Made by a program: the position numbers and the translations under genes. From CAYPOY01 sp964412395 (GTDB taxonomy: Bacteria > Chloroflexota > Anaerolineae > B4-G1), in contig CAYPOY010000032.1 of NCBI GenBank assembly GCA_964412395.1, forward strand, positions 1 through 25,449: DNA of 25,449 nt, written 5' to 3'. The notes below the pieces were generated by a model. That model was not told the origin of the DNA. It saw only the letters and a list, made by a program, of their open reading frames with translations, and searched no databases. The stretch's first letter is position 1. Every line of letters begins with the position of its first letter. Shown here one piece after another: positions 7,363 through 15,022 of the stretch.

Positions 7363-7749
7363 TCATCGAGTGGAGCGGGAGATGATAGGGATGACCAGGG
7401 TGTAGAGGGGCAGGACGATAGCGCCGAACGCGGGTTCGTACCAGTCGAGCAGAGCGAAGGGGCCGCCCAAGGCGAAGAGCCAGACGGGTACAGATAGGGT
7501 GGAGATGAAGAGTTGCGTCAGGCGCCGGACGCGCATCACGCGCCATAGCCAGAGCGGCGTGATAACTGTCAGGGCTGCGAGGGTGATCCACAGCAGCGTC
7601 TGCAGCGTCCGCCGCTCGGCCCATACATTGAGGTTGTAGCTGGTGCGCAGGACGCCGTCAATGGTGACATAAGCCATCACGATCTCGGATGGAATGTGCT
7701 TCAGCACCCGTGACATGTAGTCGTCCGCGCTTTTGATTGAGCGTGCCAT
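7363..7749 (-). CDS. small three-helix membrane protein, unknown function
   Basis: This is a 128-residue protein starting MARSIKSADDYMSRVLKHIP. It has a soluble amphipathic N-terminal part (about residues 1-48) followed by three hydrophobic segments at about 50-70 (LLWITLAALTVITPLWLW), 78-102 (LFISTLSVPVWLFALGGPF) and 107-123 (GAIVLPLYTLVIPII). The 'Y-M-x-R-x-x-K-x-I-P-S-E-I-V' opening resembles small conserved membrane proteins of unknown role in other bacteria. AGGAGG lies 7 bases before the ATG at 7749; longer in-frame extensions read as non-coding. It is followed closely by the WYL regulator in the same direction. Confidence 0.75.
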   Translation of the reverse strand: MARSIKSADDYMSRVLKHIPSEIVMAYVTIDGVLRTSYNLNVWAERRTLQTLLWITLAALTVITPLWLWRVMRVRRLTQLFISTLSVPVWLFALGGPFALLDWYEPAFGAIVLPLYTLVIPIISRSTR

Positions 7750-7819
7750 AGTTCTTCCTCCTACTCCTTGTAGATCGGTATCTGACCACCAACGTGATCG
7801 GCCGGCCCTCAGTATTGAT

Positions 7820-8776
7820 TTACAGCGTCTTCTCCCACCCAAGCTTCCGACGGGCCACAGTCGCGCCAGCCTGCCGGTAGAGTACGACAGCCGGGGCCTC
7901 GCTTTCGAGATAGGAGAAGGTCCAAACGGCAGCCTGGTGCATACCACGCTCGCGGAGCAGAGCCAGGGCCTCGGCCAGCAACCGCGAGCCAATCCCGCGC
8001 CGGCGGCACGCGGGCAGGACGCCCACGCCGCCGGGATTGAGCGAACCCAGGGCCACGTCTTTGGCCCGGTTGTACTCCTGGTCTATCCGTGCCGTGATGC
8101 CGCCAACCAGCCGGCCCTCCAGGACGGCCACCAGGTAGACGCGGTCGCTGTCCTCTGCACTGAGACGCTGGGTGAAGCGGGCGTGATACTTCTCCCGCAC
8201 CTCCTCCAGCGTGCCGTCGCGCGACCAATCCCAGTAGGGACTGTACATGCGCGCGTACAGGGCCGCAATCTCCTCGAGATTCGCCAGAGTAGCCTGGCGC
8301 ACGGTCACCTCATGGTTCAGAGGCAGTACGGGCAGTGATGCGGTAAGGTCCCAGCGTAGGTAGAGGTAGCGCTGCGCAGGGCGGAAGCCCAGGGCCTCGT
8401 AGAAGGCGCGGTACGGGGGCGCGTCCCAGTCCTGCGCTTCCGCCAGACGCAGGCCTCGTTCGCGGAAGCGGGCGAGGGCAGCCTTGAGGAGCGCCGTGCC
8501 TGTGCCGCACCGCCGGGCGTCTGGGCGCACGACCAGGTCATGCAGGCGTCCACGGCGCTTGCCGAAGATGAGGGAGACCGCGCCGACGAGTTCTCCCCCG
8601 CGCTTGGCTGCGAGGGTGAGGCCCGTCCTTGCTTGGTCCCCGCCCCACATGCGCTGGTAGTCCAGGACCACCAGCGGCTCAAAGCCGGGGCAGTCTCGCA
8701 GGCCGCCGTTCATCAGGGATAGCCAGGCGGGGCCGGCCTCTTCTGGCAGTGGGTTACTCTGGAGTGGGATGTCCAT
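7820..8776 (-). CDS. double-domain GNAT N-acetyltransferase
   Basis: This is a 318-residue protein with two GCN5-related acetyltransferase domains in tandem. The N-terminal domain spans about residues 40-150: LVGAVSLIFGK, the acetyl-CoA loop region RPDARRCGTGTALLKAAL, then YRAFYEALGF. The C-terminal domain spans about 165-318: GRLVGGITARI, the loop VLPACRRRGIGSRLLAEALA, then LYRQAGATV. The second loop keeps the R-x-x-G-x-G/A pattern (RRRGIGS), so that domain is the more likely active one. The first loop reads RRCGTGT. The substrate is unknown. The ATG at 8776 has a GAGAGG site about 9 bases upstream. A tandem-repeat tract lies immediately upstream. Confidence 0.88.
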   Translation of the reverse strand: MDIPLQSNPLPEEAGPAWLSLMNGGLRDCPGFEPLVVLDYQRMWGGDQARTGLTLAAKRGGELVGAVSLIFGKRRGRLHDLVVRPDARRCGTGTALLKAALARFRERGLRLAEAQDWDAPPYRAFYEALGFRPAQRYLYLRWDLTASLPVLPLNHEVTVRQATLANLEEIAALYARMYSPYWDWSRDGTLEEVREKYHARFTQRLSAEDSDRVYLVAVLEGRLVGGITARIDQEYNRAKDVALGSLNPGGVGVLPACRRRGIGSRLLAEALALLRERGMHQAAVWTFSYLESEAPAVVLYRQAGATVARRKLGWEKTL

Positions 8777-8797
8777 CGCGAGTGTCCTCTCAACATC

Positions 8798-8919
8798 GTT
8801 CGCTGAAGATCTCGTTCACCGAAGGTCTCGTTCGTCGAGGTCTCTGACCGTTCGTCGAAGGTCTCTGACCGTTCGCCGAAGGTCTCTGACCGAGGCGAAC
8901 AGAGCTCGGTCAGGAGACC
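8798..8919. repeat. tandem repeats ending in a hairpin
   Basis: Five head-to-tail copies of a GTTCGYCGAAGGTCTC-type unit run from 8798 to 8891. The first two are 16 bp long and the next three extend to 20-21 bp by adding TGACC. The last unit forms a hairpin with the following sequence: GGTCTCTGACCGAG at 8881-8894 against CTCGGTCAGGAGACC at 8905-8919, with one bulged base. The GGTCTCC/GACCG vocabulary recurs in the element at 16021-16161. The tract fills the gap between the GNAT gene and a DUF3795 gene. There are no unique spacers, so this is not a CRISPR. Confidence 0.75.
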
Positions 8920-8926
8920 TCGCCTA

Positions 8927-9370
8927 TCAGATGGTGAGGTCCGCCCCACAGGCACGGCAGGTCTCGCTGTAGATGTCCACCGGTCTGCCGCAGGCGGGGC
9001 AGCGCCAGTGGGTCTCCTGCTCGGCCAGCCAGGCCTCGAGGGCGACCTCGGCCAGGCGGTGCAGGTTGGTCAGGGGAATGTCGCTCCGGTCGGCGCTGAA
9101 GGCGGAGAGGTCGTCACAGGGGAAGTCGGCACACTCGTGGCAGAAGGTGACGCCCCGCTCCTGCGTGCAGGCCAGGAACTGGCACTCTGGGCTCCAGTGG
9201 CGGTCGAGGGGGCCACGGCAGCCCTCGCAGCGGATGTCCTCCGGCTGGCAGTGGAAGACCTCACGAGCGGCCCGCTCCAGTCGTTCGGCGTCCTGGTCTT
9301 TGTACATCCGGTAGATGCCGCACGCCCCGCAGTAGAGGCCGCATGCGCCGGCCAGGGGTATGTCAACCAT
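8927..9370 (-). CDS. DUF3795 Cys-rich protein with C-terminal zinc ribbon
   Basis: This is a 147-residue protein. It opens with LAGACGLYCGACGIYRMYKD, continues with a CEGCRGP...CQFLACTQERG segment and CHECADFPCDDL, as in DUF3795 proteins. It ends with an added ribbon of two Cys pairs (CPACGRPVDIYSETCRACGA), a rubredoxin-like zinc-binding knuckle pair. That C-terminal ribbon is absent from the copy at 769-1116. The ATG at 9370 has GGAGG 6 bases upstream. It lies 86 bp downstream of the metallophosphoesterase gene in the same direction. Molecular function is unknown; metal binding is inferred from the Cys pattern. Confidence 0.87.
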   Translation of the reverse strand: MVDIPLAGACGLYCGACGIYRMYKDQDAERLERAAREVFHCQPEDIRCEGCRGPLDRHWSPECQFLACTQERGVTFCHECADFPCDDLSAFSADRSDIPLTNLHRLAEVALEAWLAEQETHWRCPACGRPVDIYSETCRACGADLTI

Positions 9371-9405
9371 CGTTTGCCTCCTCCATCTTTTTCAGAACGC
9401 AATGA

Positions 9406-9444
9406 TTCACCGCGAAGGCACAAAGAGCGCGAAGGTTTTTCTTT
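9406..9444. repeat. dispersed-repeat fragment
   Basis: The sequence TTCACCGCGAAGGCACAAAG continuing AGCGCGAAGG and a T-run resembles a very common dispersed non-coding repeat ('ACCACGAAGGCACAAAG...') that I recognise from many environmental bacterial genomes. It lies in the 86-bp gap between the metallophosphoesterase stop and the next DUF3795 gene. It appears to be a partial copy, because no matching opposite end is visible. Confidence 0.5.
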
Positions 9445-9456
9445 AGAGCATCTTGG

Positions 9457-10110
9457 CTAAGTCGCGCCGCTCGTAGAGCGCATCTGATCAATAGGAATGA
9501 TCTGCGCCTCAATGCGCCCACTCTCGATTGTCAGCAATCCGATGGTGGCCACTCCAGCGGCGCTACCACGCCGGCCCCGCCGGGTCAGATAGACTTGCCT
9601 CAAGAGCGAAAGCCGCTCGGTGACCAGCAGTGCCCTCGCTTTGTCCGGCGTGAGGTGGTAGACAGCACCAGGGCAGAAGAGGAGCACCCCGTTGTGCCGT
9701 CCCACGTAGGGCCGATGGAAGTGCCCGAAGACGATGGCATCTACGTTCTCGAACTCGCGCAGCACATCCCGCTGGAAGCCACCCCACCAGAAGGGACGAT
9801 CGCCGAAGAGCTCGACGGACAGGATGCTCGGCATCTCCTTCCAAATCGGCCGCTTGCCGTGAATGAGGCCGATCCGTGCCTTTCCCACCTCGACCACCGT
9901 TTTGACCGGCAGATCGAGCGCGTCGTGATCGCTTCGAATAGCAATAGTGGGGGCGATGCGGTCTAACTCTTTCAGCACTTGCATGCTGGTGATGTCCCCG
10001 GCGTGCAAGATGAGGTTCACATCTCGGAGGAGGTCGGTCAGGCCGGGCGGTAGCGCTGGCGCGAACTCTGGTACGTGGGTATCGGCGACGACCCCGACTC
10101 TCCACACCAT
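9457..10110 (-). CDS. YfcE/MJ0936-type metallophosphoesterase
   Basis: This is a 217-residue calcineurin-like phosphoesterase. Metal-site motifs are visible in order: D10-x-H12 (VVADTHVPE), HAGD (Asp39), IRSDHD (59-63, where the family normally has G-N-x-D), IHGK (His84) and GHFH (His130, His132). The family hydrolyses phosphomonoesters or phosphodiesters with two metal ions; the physiological substrate is not predictable. The Asn-to-Asp change at the bridging-metal position is unusual. The ATG at 10110 overlaps the TGA of the upstream DUF3795 gene (TGATG), implying translational coupling. A GTG one codon earlier is also possible. A fragment of a homologous gene lies at 13817-13960. Confidence 0.9.
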   Translation of the reverse strand: MVWRVGVVADTHVPEFAPALPPGLTDLLRDVNLILHAGDITSMQVLKELDRIAPTIAIRSDHDALDLPVKTVVEVGKARIGLIHGKRPIWKEMPSILSVELFGDRPFWWGGFQRDVLREFENVDAIVFGHFHRPYVGRHNGVLLFCPGAVYHLTPDKARALLVTERLSLLRQVYLTRRGRRGSAAGVATIGLLTIESGRIEAQIIPIDQMRSTSGAT

Positions 10111-10679
10111 CACGAACGCTTCTTCCTCAACTCCAGGTCAATGCCAGATTTCGAGGCTAATTCCCGAATGAGCGACTTCGTAGCCTTCGCCTTTGCTTTC
10201 AGGTCTGACTCATCTACCTGCTGGCTGGCAAGTGCCCTCTCCATCTCATCTATCGCCTGGCGGATCAGGTCAGGTGGCATCAGGGCACAGGCCCTGCAAT
10301 AGAAGCTCATCGAACGTCCTTCGTTGTAGTGGTCAAGCAGGTGTTCTACCAAAAGCCGCCGCTCCTTTTGCTCCTCCAGATAGGTCTCCAGTCCGACCTC
10401 CCTGATCCTGTCCAGGTTGGGGAGGGCCGGTTTGTGGCTTATGAAACTGTCCAGTCCCTCCTCCACACCCAGCACCCGCAGCAGCCTCGCGCACGGATAC
10501 TCGTCGCAGTCGGCGCAGATGAAGAGTCCCCGCCTGGTGACGCAGCAGCGGTAGACGCTGCAATAGGAATGTTGCTCGCCCAGTTGGCAGCCCAGGCACC
10601 TGCTCCGCGCCTGGGACTGGAGGCGGGGGCACAGCCCGCAGTAAAGGCCGCAGACGCCGGCCAGGTCTCTCTCTTCCAT
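10110..10679 (-). CDS. DUF3795 Cys-rich protein with helical tail
   Basis: This is a 189-residue protein. It begins MEERDLAGVCGLYCGLCPRL and continues with a CLGCQLGEQHSYC segment, CCVTRRGLFICADCDEYPC, and a long Lys/Glu/Ala-rich helical C-terminal half (ESDLKAKAKATKSLIRELAS) not found in the other copies. The Cys pattern places it in DUF3795; function is unknown. The ATG at 10679 is chosen because a GGGAGGG site lies just upstream. The frame also opens at a GTG at 10709, inside the previous gene. Its TGA overlaps the start of the metallophosphoesterase, so the pair is translated together. Confidence 0.85.
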   Translation of the reverse strand: MEERDLAGVCGLYCGLCPRLQSQARSRCLGCQLGEQHSYCSVYRCCVTRRGLFICADCDEYPCARLLRVLGVEEGLDSFISHKPALPNLDRIREVGLETYLEEQKERRLLVEHLLDHYNEGRSMSFYCRACALMPPDLIRQAIDEMERALASQQVDESDLKAKAKATKSLIRELASKSGIDLELRKKRS

Positions 10680-10692
10680 CAGACCCTCCCTG

Positions 10693-11184
10693 CTATCCCT
10701 CTGGCTCACCGAACGCCTGACCCCGAACTGCCTCGTCCACTTGATAGCGAATATCGGCGTAGATCACACCGCGCCGTGCCCGCTCCTCCTGCTCGGCCAG
10801 CCACTGCTCCAGCCCCACCGCTTGCAGGCGCCGGTTGTCGGCGATGAGCGTGGGGTACATAGTGCTCAGGGCCTCAATGCGGGGGCAGGGAAAGTCGGGA
10901 CACTGGCTGCACAGTTCCAGGCCCCGCTGCCGGGCACAGGCGCGGATCTGGCACTCGGGCGGGCCGCCACCAGCGCGGCAGCCGGGACAGCCGCCGTTGG
11001 TCTGCAGGCCCTCCAGGAAGCGCCAGAACTCGGCGAAGCCGGGGATGCCAGCACCCCAGTCGGGCCAGCCTTCCTCGGCCATCGCCTCCTGCAACGCCGC
11101 AGCCCGTTTGGGGATGCGCGCTCGGCCCGCACACAGCTCGCAGTACAGACCACAGTAAGTCACGAACTCCAGTTTTTCGGTCAT
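10693..11184 (-). CDS. DUF3795 Cys-rich protein
   Basis: This is a 163-residue protein. It has the FVTYCGLYCELCAGRARIPKR opening at about residues 7-26, a CPGCRAGGGPPECQIRACAR segment and CSQCPDFPCPRIEAL, the complete DUF3795 Cys pattern, followed by a helical tail. The ATG at 11184 lies one base after the TAA of the HEAT-repeat gene. Its GGAGG ribosome site is embedded in the last two Gly codons of that gene, which strongly implies coupled expression. An upstream TTG would overlap that site and is rejected. Function is unknown; the tight linkage to a HEAT-repeat protein is the only clue. Confidence 0.87.
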   Translation of the reverse strand: MTEKLEFVTYCGLYCELCAGRARIPKRAAALQEAMAEEGWPDWGAGIPGFAEFWRFLEGLQTNGGCPGCRAGGGPPECQIRACARQRGLELCSQCPDFPCPRIEALSTMYPTLIADNRRLQAVGLEQWLAEQEERARRGVIYADIRYQVDEAVRGQAFGEPEG

Positions 11185-11185
11185 C

Positions 11186-12133
11186 TTAACCTCCAATGTA
11201 TCTTAAGGCGACCGCCGCCGGTCGGCGCAGCCTTTCGTGCTTTTCATCTTGAAGCCATTCCTCCAGGATGGGACGCACCTGCTCCGGGCGGCGGCGCCCG
11301 ATGTAGCGCAGGGCCGAGGCCACAGCGCGCCAGACGTAGCGCCGCTCGTCGGTGGCCAGCCGGGCCAATATCTCCAACGCTTTCTCCCATTGCTTGTTGC
11401 CGCCGTAACTGGCGAAACTCATGACCACGTTCCAGCGCACCTGCTCATTGTCGCTCTCTGCCCACTTCTCCAGATAGCGCAAGGTCAACGCCGGGTAGCA
11501 CCGCAAAAGCCCATCGCCGATGGCGTAAGGGCCCAGATTCTTGCGCACGTACTTCTCGCGGTCGGCGAGCAACGGTTCCACCAGGTTCAGGAGAGGTTCT
11601 GCCCACTCCTCTCTTCGCTCGTTGGCCGCCTCCCGGACGGCGATGGCCACGCCCCGTCGCACGTTAGCTGAGGGATGCCGTGCCCAGGACCGAAGGATCG
11701 GGTAGAGGACGTCAAAGTGGGTTGTGAAGAGCCCGCCCAGCGTGCTGTGGGCCGCCTCGCGGACCAACCAATCCTCGTCGTCGGCGAGCCGGAGAAGCCG
11801 CGCCTGGACCTCGTCGGGTCGCGAAGGCCAGTAGTGCCGAAACAGGGGAGCTGTGATGGCTCTCGCCGCCGGCTCCGGTCGACCGGCAAGGCGGCAGGCC
11901 CAATTATAGAGCGCCTCCGTCCCGGGGCCGAGGGCCTCCTCGATAGTCACCATGGCCTGGTGGCCGGTCTTGCCCCACTTGGTAGTCATCAAGGCGGCGA
12001 CCAGGCCCTCCTCGTCATTGGCTTCGAGAGCGCACAGCGCGGCCTGAGCATCGAACCGGCCTTTGGGCGAGCGCGCCAGCCCGGGCGTGCGGGTTGCCCC
12101 CTGACGTTGCGGTGATTGGTCAGTCAACGACAT
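11186..12133 (-). CDS. HEAT / DNA-alkylation-repeat-like protein
   Basis: This is a 315-residue all-helical repeat protein. A low-complexity N-terminus (about 1-30) is followed by a series of 35-40-residue two-helix repeats, for example DEDWLVREAAHSTLGGLF, HPSANVRRGVAIAVREAAN, DREKYVRKNLGPYAIGDGL, NEQVRWNVVMSFASYGG, DERRYVWRAVASALRYIG and HERLRRPAAVALRYIGG. The 'YVRKNLGPYAIG' block resembles the repeat of AlkD-type DNA alkylation-repeat proteins. I see no clear glycosylase active site, so a scaffold role is equally possible. The ATG at 12133 has GGAGG about 6 bases upstream; an in-frame ATG at 12175 lacks a comparable site. Confidence 0.82.
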   Translation of the reverse strand: MSLTDQSPQRQGATRTPGLARSPKGRFDAQAALCALEANDEEGLVAALMTTKWGKTGHQAMVTIEEALGPGTEALYNWACRLAGRPEPAARAITAPLFRHYWPSRPDEVQARLLRLADDEDWLVREAAHSTLGGLFTTHFDVLYPILRSWARHPSANVRRGVAIAVREAANERREEWAEPLLNLVEPLLADREKYVRKNLGPYAIGDGLLRCYPALTLRYLEKWAESDNEQVRWNVVMSFASYGGNKQWEKALEILARLATDERRYVWRAVASALRYIGRRRPEQVRPILEEWLQDEKHERLRRPAAVALRYIGG

Positions 12134-12215
12134 TGCTACCTCCCAGGTGCACTCGGCCATACCTGAAGTGCGCATCGTGCGAGTAGCAAGGATGGATATC
12201 CGCTACGTTCATCTT

Positions 12216-13196
12216 CTAATGCCCGTGGAAAGAGAAGGTGGACAAAGGCTGGTGTAGGCTCTTGATTGTCATCAGCACGAACAACGTCTCCTTGCAGGTG
12301 AGTTCCGGCCTGGGGTATATCCAACGTCCATCGGCCGCCTGCAACTTGATCAGACGGTCGAGTCCTTTTCCGATCTTTTCGTCTTCCAGACCATAGCCCA
12401 GCAGCGATAAACTGCTGAGCACTTCCAGGATGGTCTCTATCTCCACCACCTCGTCGGGCAACTTTCCCCATTCGGGGGGCACGCACCTCGGATCAAGCCA
12501 GGCGCCGTCAAAGGGTATCCGCTCCCCGTTCTTGAAAATGTGGCCGTAGAGGCTCAGGAGAAAACCGGCTCCCCGTCTGGCCGCTTCGCTTTTCCGACCC
12601 TGTTCCGCGGCGCTGAGTCCGAGCAGAACGTTGCAGGTGGCGTGCAGGCCGCAATAAGGATAGGGATGGCCTTCGCCTTCTTCCCTGCTCTTCCAGGCGC
12701 GCGGACTGAGCCAACTACCATCCTCCTGCTGCCAACTGCACAGCCAGGCGTAGGCTCGCCCAACGGCTGGATCGTCGCCATGTCCGGTCCTTGCCAGAGC
12801 CAGCACGGCCGCGTTCGTCATGACCAGATTAGCCTCGACGCCGCAGGATAGTCGGCCTTGAACGAAGGAGCCGTTTTCTGCCTGGAAGCCAAGAATATAC
12901 CTCACTCCCTTTTTGACGTGCTCATCCTGGGCAGTTAGACCCAATTCCATCAGTTTCATCAGTTGATGCGTCGTTCCCTCCTCGTAGTCGTACGCCTTGT
13001 CTTTCCAGGAACCGTTCTCCAGTTGCTGGCCAAGTATCTCATTCACCAGCGAGTCCCTCAGACACCTTACATCGGCGTCATCTTCGGGCCTCTCCACGAT
13101 CTCCCGCATGATGTAGAACCTATCCAGGGGTTCTGCCTGTCGGAGAAGCCAATCGGTGGGGTCTGCTTTCAGGACACTCTTCCAGGTTTGAGACAT
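12216..13196 (-). CDS. alpha/alpha-toroid (prenyltransferase/squalene-oxidase repeat) protein
   Basis: This is a 326-residue soluble protein built of QW-like repeats: QLENGSWKD (about residue 57), FQAENGSFVQG, WQQEDGSWLSPRAW and LQAADGRWIYPR near the C-terminus. These Q-x-x-x-G-x-W/F motifs define the (alpha/alpha)6 toroid of terpene cyclases and prenyltransferases. The DXDD-type acid of squalene-hopene cyclases is not seen and the protein is half their usual length. A catalytic cyclase is therefore unlikely; substrate binding or an unknown reaction is more plausible. The ATG at 13196 has GGAGG about 10 bases upstream and overlaps the end of the preceding GNAT gene by 28 bp. A related but divergent paralogue lies at 14014-15012. 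Confidence 0.85.
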   Translation of the reverse strand: MSQTWKSVLKADPTDWLLRQAEPLDRFYIMREIVERPEDDADVRCLRDSLVNEILGQQLENGSWKDKAYDYEEGTTHQLMKLMELGLTAQDEHVKKGVRYILGFQAENGSFVQGRLSCGVEANLVMTNAAVLALARTGHGDDPAVGRAYAWLCSWQQEDGSWLSPRAWKSREEGEGHPYPYCGLHATCNVLLGLSAAEQGRKSEAARRGAGFLLSLYGHIFKNGERIPFDGAWLDPRCVPPEWGKLPDEVVEIETILEVLSSLSLLGYGLEDEKIGKGLDRLIKLQAADGRWIYPRPELTCKETLFVLMTIKSLHQPLSTFSFHGH

Positions 13197-13714
13197 CTTG
13201 CACGCACCTCCGTTTGATCCGTTGATGTCTTGAAATCCGTGTTCTCAGGGGGCGAAACTAACTCTTTTTCCATGAACACGTCAAAGCCCCAGGGTCTCTC
13301 GATCTTACCAGCCAGGTCATATCCTAACTTCTTGTAGAAGTTGACTGCCCAGCGGGCCTTCTCTACAGTAGTGAGTCTCAGTTTCCTGAGGCCTATCTCT
13401 CTCCCTTTGCGTTCCAGGTGGGTTACCAAGGCCGTTCCGATTCCTCTTCTGTGATGTTCTGGAAGTACGTAGACCCAGTGAATCTTTCCAGTTTCTTCAC
13501 TTTCAATTTGCAGAGCCGCGACACCGACAATCCTACCCTCGCTTTTGTAGACGTAAAATGTCTTCCTCTCAAAATCCTCCAGGAGCTTCTCGAGAGACAA
13601 AACGGGCTCCCTGAAATGTTCCTTCGCAATTATATTCCTATATGCTTCTCGATTGCTCGTGTTGATTACCGACAAAATCTCTTCAACATCGTCAAAACAC
13701 GGTTTCTCAATCAT
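13169..13714 (-). CDS. GNAT N-acetyltransferase
   Basis: This is a 181-residue single-domain acetyltransferase. Motif order is RIVGVAALQIE (beta 4), IHWVYVLPEHHRRGIGTALV (acetyl-CoA pyrophosphate loop, RRGIGTA) and KARWAVNFYKKLGYDLAGK near the C-terminus, ending in a tail that overlaps the next gene. This is the classic RimI/PhnO-like fold with unknown substrate. The ATG at 13714 has only a weak purine-rich site upstream. The gene is visibly richer in A/T than its neighbours, which may indicate separate acquisition. The 28-bp overlap with the toroid gene indicates co-transcription. Confidence 0.88.
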   Translation of the reverse strand: MIEKPCFDDVEEILSVINTSNREAYRNIIAKEHFREPVLSLEKLLEDFERKTFYVYKSEGRIVGVAALQIESEETGKIHWVYVLPEHHRRGIGTALVTHLERKGREIGLRKLRLTTVEKARWAVNFYKKLGYDLAGKIERPWGFDVFMEKELVSPPENTDFKTSTDQTEVRARCLKPGRVS

Positions 13715-13816
13715 TTCGTTTCGCTTGTAGTCTCTCTAGCTGTTTTTCTGCTCCTCCATAGATCGTTTCGCGACAGGACAGCCGATTTCTCTCTGCTTAC
13801 AGTCCTTCTTCTGCTC

Positions 13817-13960
13817 CTAGCGGATGAACACGGACATCCAGAGTTCACCCACATCGCCTGCATGTAGGAGTAGATCAACACCGCGCAGCACGTCGAAAAG
13901 GGATGCGGGAGAAGCAGCACAACGTTCGGGCATATAGGTGTCGGAGATAAGACCAACGCG
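13817..13960 (-). pseudogene. N-terminal fragment of a metallophosphoesterase gene
   Basis: Reading the minus strand from 13960 gives RVGLISDTYMPERCAASPAS, LFDVLRGVDLLLHAGDVGEL and then W-M-S-V-F-I-R-stop at 13817. This is clearly the first two metal motifs of a YfcE/MJ0936-type phosphoesterase, homologous to the intact gene at 9457-10110. The first metal His is replaced by Tyr (DTY instead of DTH), no start codon is found at the expected place, and everything after the second motif is lost. No other gene is seen in 13715-14013. Confidence 0.8.
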
Positions 13961-14013
13961 AACTGCAACTCGTTCAACGGAAAGTCGGGAAGGAAGAAAG
14001 GAAAGAGTTCATT

Positions 14014-15012
14014 TTACGGATATACTGCCCTGAGCACCCGCAATGCTCGCAGGGTGACCCACTTGCTGGGCTGTCCCTTCTCCTCGACGTCGGCCCACAT
14101 CTTGCCGTTATAACTGTACTCCATCGGCCAGCGCCCCTGCTCGTCCTGCTTGGAGAGTACCAGTTCGATTGCCTCGTTCAGGCGCTGGTCACCGCTGCAG
14201 CCCGCTTCAACCAGCGCCTCCAGGTTGAGCAGCACGTCGGTGACGTAGCCCAGCGGGTAGCCGAACTTGAACCAACTGGAACTGATGCGCTCGTGGTAGG
14301 GATAGTCGGCGCGGGCGACGTCGTAGCGGAGCAGGAAGTCGGTGCTGGCTTCAGTGGCGGCCTCGACGGCGGGGGTGCGGCCGGTGGCGGGCACGCGGTT
14401 GAGTGCCCACAGCACACGCACCGCGCCCCAGGCGCAGGGCAGGCTGTAGTTGGCGGAGCAGACGAAGCCAGGGGCCTGGATACCCCCTTTGCGGTACCAC
14501 TCGTACCCCTCGCCGGTGACGGAGCGGGCCAGCGCGTCAATCGCTCGATCCAGCCGCTCGTCCCCCCAATAGCCCAGGTCGAGAAGCGCCCGCACCACGT
14601 TGCCCCACAGACAATGGATGGCCCCGCTGGGCCGGCCGTTGGTGGAGAAGGCACCGTTGGGGGCCTGGGCGTGGGCGAAGACGTACTCGACGGCCCGGCG
14701 CACGCGCTCGTCGCGCCCGTCGGCTCCCAGTTGGGCCAGGAAGAGCACCTGCCAGAGGGTGGCGCGGTACTTGGGCGAGTAGCCCGGGCCAGGCTTGACC
14801 CAGTAGCCGGCCGGGTATTGGGCGTCCAGGATGGCAGGGATGGGGCCGGTGCGCATCACCTCTGCCTGCGCGGTGACGACTTCCGGGTCGTCGGGGGGGC
14901 AGTCTAGGAGGTCGCGGAGGGCGAAGTAGCGCACGCCGGGGTTGGCCTCGTCCGGCTCCAGCAGCCAGGGGAGAGGCTCGGCCTCGAGGCGGGTTTGCCA
15001 CGCCGTGCTCAT
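14014..15012 (-). CDS. alpha/alpha-toroid repeat protein (second paralogue)
   Basis: This is a 332-residue protein of the terpene-cyclase-like toroid superfamily. It starts MSTAWQTRLEAEPLPWLLEP and has ANPGVRYFALRDLLDCPPDD. Glycine/tryptophan repeats follow: YPAGYWVKPG, QAPNGAFSTNGRPSGAIHCL and KQDEQGRWPMEYSYNGKMWA. A Cys/His-bearing central part (GAIHCLWGNVVRALL, SANYSLPCAWGAVRVLWAL) could bind metal. No DXDD motif is seen. It shares architecture with the protein at 12216-13196, but the specific motifs differ. The ATG at 15012 lies 10 bases after the stop of the truncated DUF3795 frame, so the pair was probably once one operon. Function is unknown. Confidence 0.82.
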   Translation of the reverse strand: MSTAWQTRLEAEPLPWLLEPDEANPGVRYFALRDLLDCPPDDPEVVTAQAEVMRTGPIPAILDAQYPAGYWVKPGPGYSPKYRATLWQVLFLAQLGADGRDERVRRAVEYVFAHAQAPNGAFSTNGRPSGAIHCLWGNVVRALLDLGYWGDERLDRAIDALARSVTGEGYEWYRKGGIQAPGFVCSANYSLPCAWGAVRVLWALNRVPATGRTPAVEAATEASTDFLLRYDVARADYPYHERISSSWFKFGYPLGYVTDVLLNLEALVEAGCSGDQRLNEAIELVLSKQDEQGRWPMEYSYNGKMWADVEEKGQPSKWVTLRALRVLRAVYP

Positions 15013-15022
15013 AGTTCTCGCT

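Noticed and set aside
8798..8891. Short regular repeats considered as a CRISPR array
   Set aside because: Units are directly adjacent, with no unique spacers and no cas genes.
11186..12133. HEAT-repeat protein considered as an AlkD-type DNA glycosylase
   Set aside because: The repeats are similar, but I could not identify the catalytic residues, so only a repeat-family call is made.
12216..13196. Toroid protein considered as a functional squalene-hopene cyclase
   Set aside because: It has QW-like repeats but only about half the length of such cyclases and no DXDD catalytic motif.
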